Shown here: in pieces, positions 1 through 11,000 of the stretch
How the letters are laid out: every line of letters starts with the position of its first letter
Position numbering within the stretch: position 1 is the stretch's first letter
NCBI GenBank assembly: GCA_032207245.1
Contig: CM063499.1
Span: 75,127,478-75,191,477, forward strand
DNA: 64,000 nt
DNA from: Pardosa pseudoannulata
Taxonomy: Eukaryota; Arthropoda; Arachnida; Araneae; Lycosidae
Direction of reading: 5' to 3'
The notes under the pieces: model-generated
The model's input: only the letters and a program-made list of their open reading frames with translations
Told to the model about the DNA's origin: nothing
The model's database searches: none
Made by a program: the position numbers and the translations under genes

Positions 1-454
1 AAGTTATGAATGATCCATCTATAGATCTTTCAGACGATGATACTAAAATAAATATAAATTTTTTTGAATTCTTTATATAGTAGTTTTAAATCTTTTGATT
101 CTAAATTAGAAGATGATAATAAAGTAATATATTGGTTCTGATTTCTCTATGTGAAGGGAGTTCTGACAAAGAGAAACTTCTTAAAATTAATTTAATTCGA
201 AACCGGAACTTGATATGAAAAAATAATTCAATGCCCATGCAGACTGAATTAAACTTTTTAAATTTGTTTTTCAATGAAAATAAGATCCAAATTATTGTAA
301 AAAAACTAATTCCTATGATAAAAAGAAAATCTGTGAAATAGATATTAATAAATCTAGCACATTTACAGTCTGATCGTCAAAAAAAATTTGATGATGTTAT
401 AAAATTGGAGAAATGAATGTCTGTTTGGGTCTCATTATACTTATGTGTATTATA

Positions 455-630
455 AGAAAACCGTCCTTCAAATAATTTCCTGAATTGTGTGCTGAAAAAC
501 AGAGCAAAAAAGTTAAAAGGAGATGTGTAGTTTGCTCAAAGCACAATAAAAGATGACGCTTCTTATGAAAGTATAATGTTCAATATTGGTCTTGGCACTC
601 ATCCATGCTTTGAGATTTTTCATATGGCTT
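455..630 (+). pseudogene. piggyBac transposase C-terminal relic (Cys-rich domain)
   Basis: Broken coding sequence. One frame reads FPELCAEKQ, then RRCVVCSKHNKR; after a frame change it reads LGTHPCFEIFH. This matches the layout of the cysteine-rich C-terminal domain of piggyBac transposases (CVVCSKHNKR ... PCFEIFHT), which binds the transposon ends. Stops and frame changes show it is dead. No terminal repeat or TTAA pair could be assigned because the element probably starts left of the window. Confidence 0.55.
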
Positions 631-640
631 TGAAATATTA

Positions 641-2385
641 ATTATTACTATATTCTTCAAGTATTTTATAATGTTAAGTGTAAATATTTTTAATGTCTTA
701 TTATTTTTTGTATCTACATTTAGGTACTTTTAGTTATAGTAAAATACAATATATCTATATTTTTATTGTTAAATAACATTTTAATTAACCTTTTTATTAC
801 AATTGAAATTATGATAACTTTAATCACATATTTAAAAATGGTTTGATTTTTAAGTAAAGTGTACATTTTATCCATTATTATTTAATGCGTACTTTCCGAA
901 ATTGAGTATTAGACTTAGCAGAAGAAAATGCCCCGGCCTGTACACACAGTTTGCATGTAACAGCTCCCGTCTTCAACAGGTTATTCGTTTACAACAAGTG
1001 GTTAAGTGGTTTGTAAAGGATAATAATTATAGTTTTATAAACAAGTAACAAATTAAACGAAACACAACTTTTTATATGTAATTCAAATTGATATTAGATG
1101 TGACTTTATTTCATTAGATTTTATTTTTGTTAGTATGATACTTTTTTATAAACCATATATTATTTTCATAATAACCATATACTATTTTCAGCAATTTTTG
1201 CAAATACAATAAATGTTTGTGTAATTTTACACTTAATTTTCTGCCGCTTTTATTTTTTATGCACATATAAGTACATAATTTATTATTTTGTTTATTTTAC
1301 ATATACTTTATGTAATTTTCTACAAATAAAATAAATGTTTAAGAATGCTAAATATCTTTTCACGCAAAAAGAAATTAGCCAACAACTATGATTAGTAATC
1401 TGCATTTAAAAAAAATACATATTTTACTGGTTTACAGTGTATTTTTTTTTTTGGTTAAAAACTGGTAAGTCACAGAACTGGAAATAACTGAAAGAGTACG
1501 CTTATGAACTATTTATATACAGCTGGGAAAGAATATAAGAATATCTAAATTAAATAAATTAATAAGAATCAGAAGAATTTAGTATTTGAATATCATCAGT
1601 ATTTGTTTGAGAATGATAATAGCTACAATGATATGAGGGTGCCATCAATATATTGCAGTGAATAAACTACTTTTAAAACAAACCCAATTTCATCTAAATA
1701 AATTCTCAATTTCAATGCATATAAGAGGTATGGGAAATATTAACTACACAGATGTGTCTAATATGTGTTTAATAGTATAAATTTCAGAATTATTGTTTAC
1801 TGTTATGTGTGTTTGCATAACTAATCATTATTTAAGTTATTTTTTCTGATTCTGATAGTCTGATTAATATATGAATTTTCACACAACAATTGTGAAACTT
1901 ACAAAGGGTAAATGATGCCAATTAAACTGAAAAATTATGTATTCATAAAATGATTATTATATGAGGCTGAAAATATTTAGATGAATAAACACTGGCAAAA
2001 ATAGAACTCATATCAAGTACGCTATAATTATTTTAATGTCAGTAGGCTTGCATTAAGCTTACAGCCTACAAGCAAATAGATAGCAAAACCATCTGTGCTA
2101 AAATGCAAAAAAATATATGAACATAACACACAACATTTTGATTGCTTGAATCAAGAAAAATAAATTATTAGTCTATAAAACTAGTTTATTAAACTAATAT
2201 ATATAATTGCATATTAGGAGCAGCTTAGTTTATATTAAATTTTTTTAAGCTTGGAAGGGCATTATATTTTAGGTTAACTAACCATGGAAAAAAAACGAGT
2301 TGGCACTGTTGATGACTGTTTTTTATGCAAATTAATAACAGCAGAGCCCACTCTAGAGGCCAACAATCTGATCATTTGTCTACGG
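641..2385. other. No recognisable gene (AT-rich intergenic)
   Basis: About 1.7 kb of AT-rich sequence with no open frame, splice-like exon or terminal repeat that I can support. It may hold further decayed transposon sequence. Confidence 0.5.
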
Positions 2386-3284
2386 CAGGGATGGGCAAAC
2401 TACGGTCTGCAGGCCAAATGCAGCCTGCCAGAAGGCTTTATCCGGCCCGTGGATAGAATTTTAAGTTGCCAGTCTGAGGCAAATTAAAAGAAATACATAT
2501 TTATACATTATATATCTATTCCCTTTTCCAGTTTGTTTAAATATTATATCCCAAATTTATTATCTCACACCCAGAAGATCAGCAGTATATTTGCTTCTTA
2601 TTTCTGATTAAGAGTTTTCAACTTTGAGCCTTAGAAAGAATAATTTCAGAAGTAGACTGACAGACGAGCATTTAGCCTCGTTCTTTAAAATCAGTACATC
2701 TCACTTCGAACCTCAGTATAAGGAACTTTTTAAAAATGAAATCGCAATTTCATTCATATCATTAACATTGTGGCAGCTGGTCACAAGAGAACCAGAGAGG
2801 GTCGGTCATTCTCAGGATCCGTGGGAATTTATTCCCTTGGAAAAGGCAGGAGTTCCAGATTTTTATGTCCCTGCATACATCTATGTGGAATGCTGGCTAT
2901 CATTGAGGAGTCCGGTCCACTGACCACTCCCTTGCTCTCAGCCCCTTTTCTCCCCCTCTTATTGCGAGGGGTCTTTCAAGAAGAAGGCAGTTGGCTGTTG
3001 GGGGCTTGAGGGTGGAGAAGGTTGTTTCTCTCTTCCAAACGATGTTGTTTTATATCATGTATATATTGTAGATAATCGAGATAATAAAGTCTAGGACTTT
3101 AAGCGATTATTTTTACTAAGCCCCCCCCACACACACAGAGGTGTATGTATGTTGCAACATTACAACATATTTAAACCGTAATACTTGTATATTATTTTTA
3201 AATTTTAGAAAAATTTATCTTGGCCTGCCAAATTTATTTTCTTTTGATTTTTGGCCTGCGAGTGAAAAAGTTTGCCCATCCCTG
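2386..3284 (+). mobile_element. Non-autonomous hAT element, copy 1 (carries a solo LTR)
   Basis: Begins CAGGGATGGGCAAACTACGG and ends with the inverted form AAAGTTTGCCCATCCCTG. The flanks GTCTACGG and GTCTAAGT match at 6 of 8 positions and fit the TCTA-centred 8-bp target of hAT elements. Inside, LRKNNFRSRLTDEHLASF at 2629-2682 resembles the C-terminal dimerisation region of hAT transposases (GTF2IRD2/ZBED5-like), so this is an internally deleted autonomous element. Without the nested LTR it is about 500 bp, like the second copy at 45428-46651. Confidence 0.8.
2769..3164 (+). mobile_element. Solo LTR (probably Ty3/Gypsy-like), copy 1
   Basis: 396-bp unit starting TGTGGCAGCTGG and ending TTACA, flanked on both sides by ACAT (2765-2768 and 3165-3168). 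The empty site is preserved in the second hAT copy near 46533, where ATTAACATATTTAAACC is uninterrupted. It contains a TATA-like stretch and an AATAAA signal near 3081, as expected of an LTR. No internal retrotransposon sequence remains. The superfamily call rests on the 4-bp duplication and TG...CA ends only. Confidence 0.75.
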
Positions 3285-3923
3285 GTCTAAGTGCCAAAAT
3301 TTGGTTAGACATTTTGGTTTGGAGGGTGAAAAATATAGTGGTACAGTAAATGTTGAATGAAATAAAATTTATATGCATTGATTTTAACGCTTAAAGTATG
3401 TATTGATATGGTCTGTGTCTAAAAGCTAAAAAGATTTGTAACCCTTAAATCTAAAGGGAAAAACCATAAAAAGCAGTATGTTTAATTAAACGATTAAAAA
3501 TGTTATCAATATTATTATGTTTCAAAGAAGAGCAGAAAGTTTCAGCATCCATTTTGCAGGAATGACTTTCAAATATTTAATGATTCCAGAGATATAGAGG
3601 GTTGAAGGCAGAGTTCTTTTGTCTTTTTAACAGTTATTTTATTGTTTTAAATAAGCATATTTTTTTGATATACTGTTTTATGTTTGCAAAAATTATTCAA
3701 GTTTTATAAGTTTTTCTTTCTGACAATTTATTTCTTATTAATTTTTATTATGAAGATATGAAGCATTGTTTTACATTTTTGTCTGGGTCGGTTAAACCAC
3801 TAGAATTGGCCCTGGTAGCAGCAATAATATGATTTACTTTAATAGTTCCAATAAGAATAATGTTAAAAATAACAGATGTGATGTATTTTTATTAGCTAGC
3901 TATATTAAATGAGCACTTCTTAC
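3285..3923. other. No recognisable gene
   Basis: AT-rich sequence downstream (on the minus strand) of the MIC13-like exon. A next exon of that gene was sought here and not found. Confidence 0.45.
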
Positions 3924-4082
3924 CTTTTCCAAATAAGGATTAAGAGCAGGCACAGAATCAGCAATCTTTTTTGAAGCTTCTATAGTATCTTTTTGACTAT
4001 CACTAAATAATCCTTCATTTGCAATTAAATAAACAGCTCCTCCTCCAAGCCCCAGCTTCACTAAAGGACTAATAGAAATCAT
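3924..4082 (-). CDS. MIC13: MIC13/QIL1-like exon (MICOS subunit), N-terminal part only
   Basis: Minus-strand exon of 53 codons from an ATG at 4082-4080 to a donor (GAAAAG then GTAAGAAG) just below 3924. The protein begins with a short hydrophobic, glycine-rich membrane segment (LVKLGLGGGAVYLIANEG) followed by LFSDSQKDTIEASKKI and a PYLEK segment. In the family, MIC13/QIL1 has one N-terminal inner-membrane helix with a GxxxG-type face, then a G(L/I)xxxSxQ-like stretch, and it bridges the MIC60 and MIC10 subcomplexes at mitochondrial cristae junctions. I infer membership from this layout; it was not searched. The remaining exons should lie at lower coordinates or outside the window. Alternatively TTTCTATTAG within the first codons is a splice acceptor and a short exon lies upstream, as in the human gene. 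It would be head-to-head with the myosin V gene. Confidence 0.5.
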
Positions 4083-4473
4083 ATTATAAAGAAAGTTTAT
4101 TTTACCAGAGAATAATTTAAAATATTTTTAACTATGAGTTTGATAATTTATAATAGATATATACAACTGTTATTTAGAGACACCTAAAAATCACTATATA
4201 TACTAGATAAAAAATACCACAAAATACTATAGATATATAAAAAATGTATTTGTCATTTTGACTTTAAACATAAATGTATCTAGATATATGATGTCCAAAA
4301 TATATCTGTCAAAAGTATATCTTGACAAATTATTTACAAAAACTATCATTTTTCTATCTTATCTATACAATCTGAATAATATATTTGTTTACATTTATTA
4401 GAATGCTATTGTCTATATTTCCTGACTTAAACAAAACAGTTTAGTTTAAGAGTTCTTATCTTATTATAGAGTA

Positions 4474-6174
4474 GGGGAAACTGGGGTAAAATGGTTCGCT
4501 TTTGTGAATTTTGAGTATTTACTCTCAAACTAATGATTTTTTGAATCTGAAAATATATATGCATATTACCTATATATTAGGCTTTATGTTACACTCAGTC
4601 AAAACCAATTATTATAATTACTTTTTTTATTATAATTTTTTTAATAGCAAGTGACAAAGTAGACCATTTTACCCCGGGGTCGGGGTAAAATGGTCCATAG
4701 CACGGGGTAAGATGGACCGCAAAAAAATTTCTAAAGATAACTTAAATATAGTACATTATTTAACAGTACAAAACATAAAATGTATTATATTTATTTTCTA
4801 TACCTTCAATCTGTACATATAAAATATAATATTCGCGAATATTGAAATTAATGAATGATATACCAAAAGATTTGTGTGTTACTGAAAGTCTGCTATTTTC
4901 TTGAGAAGCAGTAGGGTCTGGGAGATTCATTACAATATCTTGAATATTTCTGAGCGATTCATCAACATTGTCAGGGAAATTAATACATTTTGATTAGGTT
5001 TTTGTCTTATAAATTTCACAAGAACTTTTTTCCTGTTATTAAACCAACAAAATGAACCACTGTCTTTTTTGTCAAAAATTTAACCAAAACATATTTGCCA
5101 ACTTTTAATTCATTATCAAAATTTGCTTCATGCTGTGAATTGCTTTCTTTATCACTATAAACAGACATATTTTCAGAATCACTCGAACTTTCTGATCCAC
5201 ATAAATTTTCTTTATTTGCTTTAAAATGCACAGTTTTATCATTTTTCTGCATAGTTAAGACTAACATTTTTTTCTAAATTCTTCCTAGCTTTAACTAAAG
5301 CAGCATTTTTCTGTTTTAATTTTTTCTCTTCCTTCTCTTTTACATCTTTTTCAATAATCATTTTCACTGGTGCATCAGTTAGAATTTTTGATGCACCCTT
5401 CATTCGTTTGTTCTCTTGCACATACTAGCTTTTGCCAAGGGGCATAATTCTAAAGGTGATAATGTTTTCAACTGATGATTTTCACTTTGTACAGATTATG
5501 ATGTATTTGGTTGCTGATCATCTATGCTTATGCTTGATTGTTGATCACCTGTGCTTGGTTGACAATCAGCTGTACTTGGTAATTCAAAATCTGGTGACGG
5601 TTGATCAGTCACATACGATGAGAGATATTGGATATCCTCAAAGATGTTTTCATTGAATGGCCATATATCTGTTACTTTCAATCCTGATTGCATGTTTTTT
5701 AAAGTATCACACATAAAATCAACTTAGAAAAGCATATGGGATATAGAAATAAAAAAAAAAACACAACTTGGAAAATGGACCATGGTCCATTTTACCCCAG
5801 GTTCTGGTGGTCCATTTTACTCCATGTGTAATTCTGGCAAAAAGTGTCCAAAAAAAAGAACAAATCTTATATTAAACTGTTTTAGCTACATTTAATATAA
5901 TAATACATTATCTTAGCTCTTTATTTTGAGATGTTAAATCCTCCAAATCACAATTCTTAAATGAAGAGAAGAAGATATGTTACGATGAAAATATTTACTT
6001 CTGACTACCACAAATCAACTTTCTAGAATAAAATGGCGAAATGTCAGCTAAACACAAAATTACACATTCATTTTCAAGACTGCAGTGCTGTCATCTATGT
6101 ATCAAAACATTAAATATTAAAAATAGTAAATAAAATAAATAATAGGGGGTGGTCCATTTTACCCCGGTCTCCCC
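4474..6174. mobile_element. pogo/Tigger-like DNA transposon, internally deleted
   Basis: 1.70-kb element flanked by TA (4472-4473 and 6175-6176). The ends are inverted repeats: GGGGAAACTGGGGTAAAATGG on the left and, read inward from the right, GGGGAGACCGGGGTAAAATGG (two mismatches). The motif GGGGTAAAATGG recurs in both orientations near both ends (about 4666-4720 and 5773-5825), like subterminal transposase-binding sites. TA targets and a pogo-type transposase tail inside support the class. The catalytic part of the transposase is missing, so the copy is not autonomous. Confidence 0.85.
4870..5714 (-). pseudogene. pogo-like transposase, C-terminal tail relic
   Basis: Minus-strand coding relic read from 5714 downward. 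It has GLKVTDIWPFNENIFED and YLSSYVTDQPSPDF, the conserved end of the CENP-B/pogo (jerky-like) DDE domain (family form: FxxTGIxPxNxNIF ... VTDRP). Next come KGASKILTDAPVKMIIE with a lysine-rich coil, KVGKYVLVKFLTKKTVVHFVG and INFPDNVDESLRNIQ. The helix-turn-helix DNA-binding part and the catalytic aspartates are absent. Several frame changes separate the pieces. Confidence 0.75.
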
Positions 6175-8043
6175 TACAAAACAAAAGTGTTTTATGTTAA
6201 TAAAAATTTTATTTGATGTAGATACAACATACAGCAAGAAAATGTTCTTTAAGAGATTTATATTTCTAACAGTATGCAAAATCAAATTTTCTGAATAACA
6301 GAAACCTATCTATAATATTTGCTATTAATAAAAATCTTATGTATATGAGCAAGAACCAAAAGAGATTTTTAATGAGCTTGATAAATTATATTTTACTAAA
6401 AATTTTATTCTAAGTAAATAGCTATCTGTTTGAACCGCGCTCAAAATTATGTTACTGCTATGTCAAAGGATAAAATTCTATTTTGTTGATAATAATAAAG
6501 CAGATAATTGCAAGTAATTATAACTTATCTAGTTGTGCAAATTAAGCTTATAAAAATTCAAATATACGAGATATTTCAGCTAAAACATTTCAGGAATTTT
6601 AAACTTTTATTTAATTACATTTATATTAAATGGGATAATTCCGCACCAAGCTCTATGAAAAATATATTACGCTAAGAATATATTATTATACATATATACA
6701 TCTAAACAATCAGGGCTCATTTACACGCTACCAAGATCTTTGTTACCAAAATTAAATTTTATAGATACAAATTCGAGAAATACCAAATAAACAGTATTGA
6801 CAGGAATTTTTATTTGTAAGTAAAACGAAATATTGTGCAGAAATCTGATTTAAGATTACATTCTCTGACAGCACAAAAGTTTTTTAATGAAATAAATACA
6901 ATGTATATAATCAAATTTACTTTGAATTGTAGAAGTTATTTTAGAGAATTTTGAAAACCCTCCAAAGGTTTTATATCACATCAGTACCAAAAATTTCTGC
7001 TACTACAATTTTACGTATCTGCTACTAAATTTTTATATAACGATGTTTACAAGATATAATTGAAAATGAGCACACATTCCCTAAAATATTGAGTAGAAAT
7101 GCAAAAAGAAAAATTACGCTATTATCCGCATCCTAAATGTGAAATAAAACCTTGAATACTTTCAAACACGATGTCTTATCTAAAGATTAAACCAATGTTT
7201 ACGAAATGTGAAGAGCACGATCGACCTATCGAATCAGTTGCAGTTACGCTTTACTATTAAAGGGAAGGAGGATGGGTGGGGTTTAAAGCTGTATAATATA
7301 TTCAATGCTATTCAACAAGTAATTAATTTAATAAAATGTTTTCCTGTAACTATGATTTACTTGATAGAGTTCAGAATAAAATAATTTTGTTCCATTAACA
7401 AGGCAAAAAATTATCTGGTCGGTACATTCTAACGCCGGTAAAAACAGCTTTCTGCACTCACACAATTTAAAGGGCACCCCCCATTTACCTTACTCTATAC
7501 TAATTTTCCGTCTGTTTACTGAAAATGATATCAGTGCAAAAATAATTAGGAAGGATATGAGATTATCATTTAAATAAGAATATAAAATTAGTTTTCGACT
7601 TCAAACATTTAAAGGTTTTGTTGCTATCTTCTTTACTAGTATAAACTTTTCATAAATCACATGGCAATATTTGCCATCAAGAAATCATCGATCTGAGAGA
7701 AGGCCGAGATTGTAAATACCCAGACCAATTCTATTGTAAATGAATTCCTATATCGTAGTATCGTAAAAGAATAAACCAACCGGTTTCTTGAACTGGGCAA
7801 GCTTTCAAAAACTAGTCCATCATCCTACTCAAACGATTTTCTATATTGTTCTCAGTAGGAGTTGCTTGGTTTCATTTGCCCATGCATCATAATATCTCTA
7901 CATTAGACTTGTATTTTAAAAAGATAGTGAGCTACTGTGATTCAAATATGAATTTACATTAATTTATTAGACTTCAATAATGCGTGTCAGTGCATGAAAT
8001 GTATCAATAACAAAATATTATATAACAAAAAGGCATTTTTATA
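6175..8043. other. Upstream region of myosin V; no gene seen
   Basis: AT-rich region between the pogo element and the myosin V start codon; it should contain the promoter and 5' leader. An arthropod-type initiator match (TCAGT) lies at 7987-7991. If transcription starts above it, an ATG at 7994 opens a 16-codon upstream frame whose stop (8042-8044) overlaps the myosin ATG. No TATA box was chosen, since T/A runs are everywhere. Confidence 0.35.
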
Positions 8044-8070
8044 ATGTCAACGTCGGAGTTATATTCCAAG
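8044..8070 (+). CDS. Myo5: Myo5 exon 1 (start codon, 9 codons)
   Basis: Encodes MSTSELYSK followed by a perfect donor GTAAGT. It joins in phase 0 to GARVWIP of exon 2, reproducing the family N-terminus (vertebrate form ELYTK then ARVWIPDPE). A at -3 favours the ATG. The exon is only 27 coding bases and lies 4.1 kb from exon 2. Confidence 0.85.
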
Positions 8071-11000
8071 GTAAGTAGGTTTTTTGTGCCTGTGCTTTGC
8101 TTTTGACATTCTATCCACGTTATGTATAGATATTTCTTATTCCCGATATAGATTTCTTTTTTCTCCGAGGATATTGGGAAGCATGTGACTTTATTTTTCA
8201 CGTGATAATTATGTAATTGTAATTTAAAACGTCTCAAAGTTACTACCTGTCGATAATTTAAAATATTAACCTTTATTTTGAAAATATTTCATTTAAATTA
8301 ATTTCAATTGCGTAAGAAGAAAAATAGCGTATTGAAATTTTGGTATATCAGGCATAAAGTTGTTAATTTTGCGGTAATGAAATACGTTTGTTTACATTTA
8401 CTGTCTTATCAATTTTTTTTATTTTGAGCTACGTTGCAGTGTTTATTCAGCACTCTTTGGTTGAAATAAACAGTCCTGTATCTTTCCAGTACTACTAATT
8501 ACCTTATACGTGTGCTATGTTTCATATAAATAAATTTTCATTTCTTGAGATGGATAATTATAGCTTTTTGCCAGTTGAAACATTTTGATGTCTCATACAA
8601 AAGTAAGACAATCATCATTTATTTACATTTTTTCCGAATAAAGTTTACTTTTGAAAGATCACTAGTTTGTTATACCAATTAAAATTTATATTTTTAAAGC
8701 CCCTTTAATAATACTTCCCCACCCCTAAAAAATGTGTTGTATTTGTCTGCTTAATTTTGATATTTTATTCATTTTTATTATAATAATCATTTTCATGCAT
8801 AGCCCATTAATTATTCTGGATTATTTTTAAAATAATTTTATAAGCATATATTCTGAAGCTTTTGATTAAGAAAATCATTATAATGAGTGAGCTTTACTAT
8901 ATCTTTAATTCTTTGTTTATATGTTTATTTATAGTGATGAATATTAATCTGTGATATGTAATTTATTAAGTTTTGTTTATATTTTGTGTTTTATTTATTT
9001 ATTTTTAAATTAAAAATGTGATAAAATGTGAATGGTATTAAATATTTGAAAATATCCAATTAAGATCTTGCTTATTACGTTTATAGTTTATATTTTATGG
9101 ATCTGTTGAATTAGAAGATTTAAAATAGCTAGCTACTGTTATTATTTATAAATTGTTTTAAATGATGTAACACAAGTTAAAATCTATGTAAGATAATTTT
9201 AAATCATACTTGTTAATATTAGATTTTCACTATGTATAAACTTTTCTCTAATAAATCCTTTGCCTGCATATCAGATATGATATACATGCCAAATACTTTA
9301 TATTCTTGTATATCATACATATTAAACAATGAACTATATTCTACATAGATTCTTTTATTCATTTTATATCATTGTGTATCACATATAGAAGCATATAAAA
9401 CGTTCGATGTGTATATCACATGTGGTATGTAAAGATATTTAAGACAAGTGAAGGGTTTAAAAGTATAAATTATTTTAAACTATAATATAATTATATACAT
9501 TTTACAAAAATAAACTTTTTATATGTCAATTTGTTGCAGCATAAAGTTAGATTAAGATTTATAAAGAGTTTTCTTTTTGCTGTAGAAAAATGCTTCAATG
9601 AAAATGAGTAAATAATTACAAATTGACTTAATTATTATTTGATATTTTTTCTGTTAATGCTAATTGACATCTTTGTCCTCCAGCTTTAAATATTTATATT
9701 TTTTTTTGAGAAAATTGCACTATATAAAGATGTAAATTAAAAGTGTTGAAATTTAATTTAAAAGAATAATCAAAATAAAAAATAATTCATTAGCTCTTTG
9801 CTTCCAGATTTACATGTATTTGCAGACTGTTATTGACTTTTATTTTTCTCTTAAAAAAAAAAAAAAAAAACTACAATTGGTACAATTTCAATATTAGTGA
9901 TATCTTACATTGGTCATTTTTTGCCTTTGGTACATTTGGTATTTCAGAATTCTTTTCACCACAGTCATATGTGTTTAAAACTAAAAGTTTATAAAGGATG
10001 TAAATTGGACTGAATTCAAAATTTATGTAAATTTATCTAAAATTTTAGATTATATGAATTTTACATTATTTTCTTTATATTTTTTAAAATTGAATTTCTT
10101 TGTAATTCATATGATATCAGTGATACAGTGTTTACTAGGCAATAAAATATCCCCAATTCAGTCCTATGCCAAAGTTGTTTTTATCCCTTTCACTATTTTA
10201 AAATATGTCTTGTTATCATGAATATATAAAAATAGAAGGTGTTAGATAATATTAAGATACATAGTAAAAGAATGAATTAAATTAACATGTTTTAAAATTT
10301 TTTATTTCTTTATATAAGGATAATAAAATACTTTTAGAAAATTACCAATTATGTTTTTAGACATCAAGACCTTTTCATATATAATTGTTTAACCATATCT
10401 AAGATTGTGGTAAATGCACTTATCACCAATCTTCACTCTTTCTAAATTTCTGTTGTAAGCTTTTTTTAGCTCTTCTCATTAGATCTGCTATTTATTAATA
10501 TCTTTGGAAATAACACAGAGAATTATTAAGCATCTTAGCATCATCATCACATGACTTTAACAATTAAGATTGCTTTGTGGTAATACTAGAAAATCAATTT
10601 CTTCATCACAAAATACTATTACTTTGATTGATTTTCATCTGTTAGGTACAAATTATTTTTTATATTATAGTATTTGAAAAATGCTTTATAAATATACAAC
10701 ATAAAATGAAATAAGAAGCATAAAATGCATAAAAACTCATTAATAGCATTCAGTTGTCAGTTGCAAGATGTTTCCCACAATAATAATAATAAAAATGGGG
10801 AAATTAATTTAATAGTGTAAATGAATTTATTTCGTTAAGGTAATCTAGATTCAAAAAGTATTTTAATATAACCATTGCTAGGATAAAAGAGCCTAACCCT
10901 AACGTAAGGGCCTAAATGTTAATAGAGAAAGTGCATGTTTGTAAACAAATACGAGTGCTGAATACAACTCAACTTTTCGTTGGCAAAACATTGTTTTCAT

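Noticed and set aside
2284..2487. 67-codon open frame at the left end of hAT copy 1
   Set aside because: It crosses the transposon terminal repeat and has no family resemblance.
8588..8602. ATG TCT CAT ACA AAA followed by GTAAGA as the Myo5 first exon
   Set aside because: In phase with exon 2, but 8044-8070 encodes MSTSELYSK with a perfect donor and matches the family N-terminus (ELYxK) far better.
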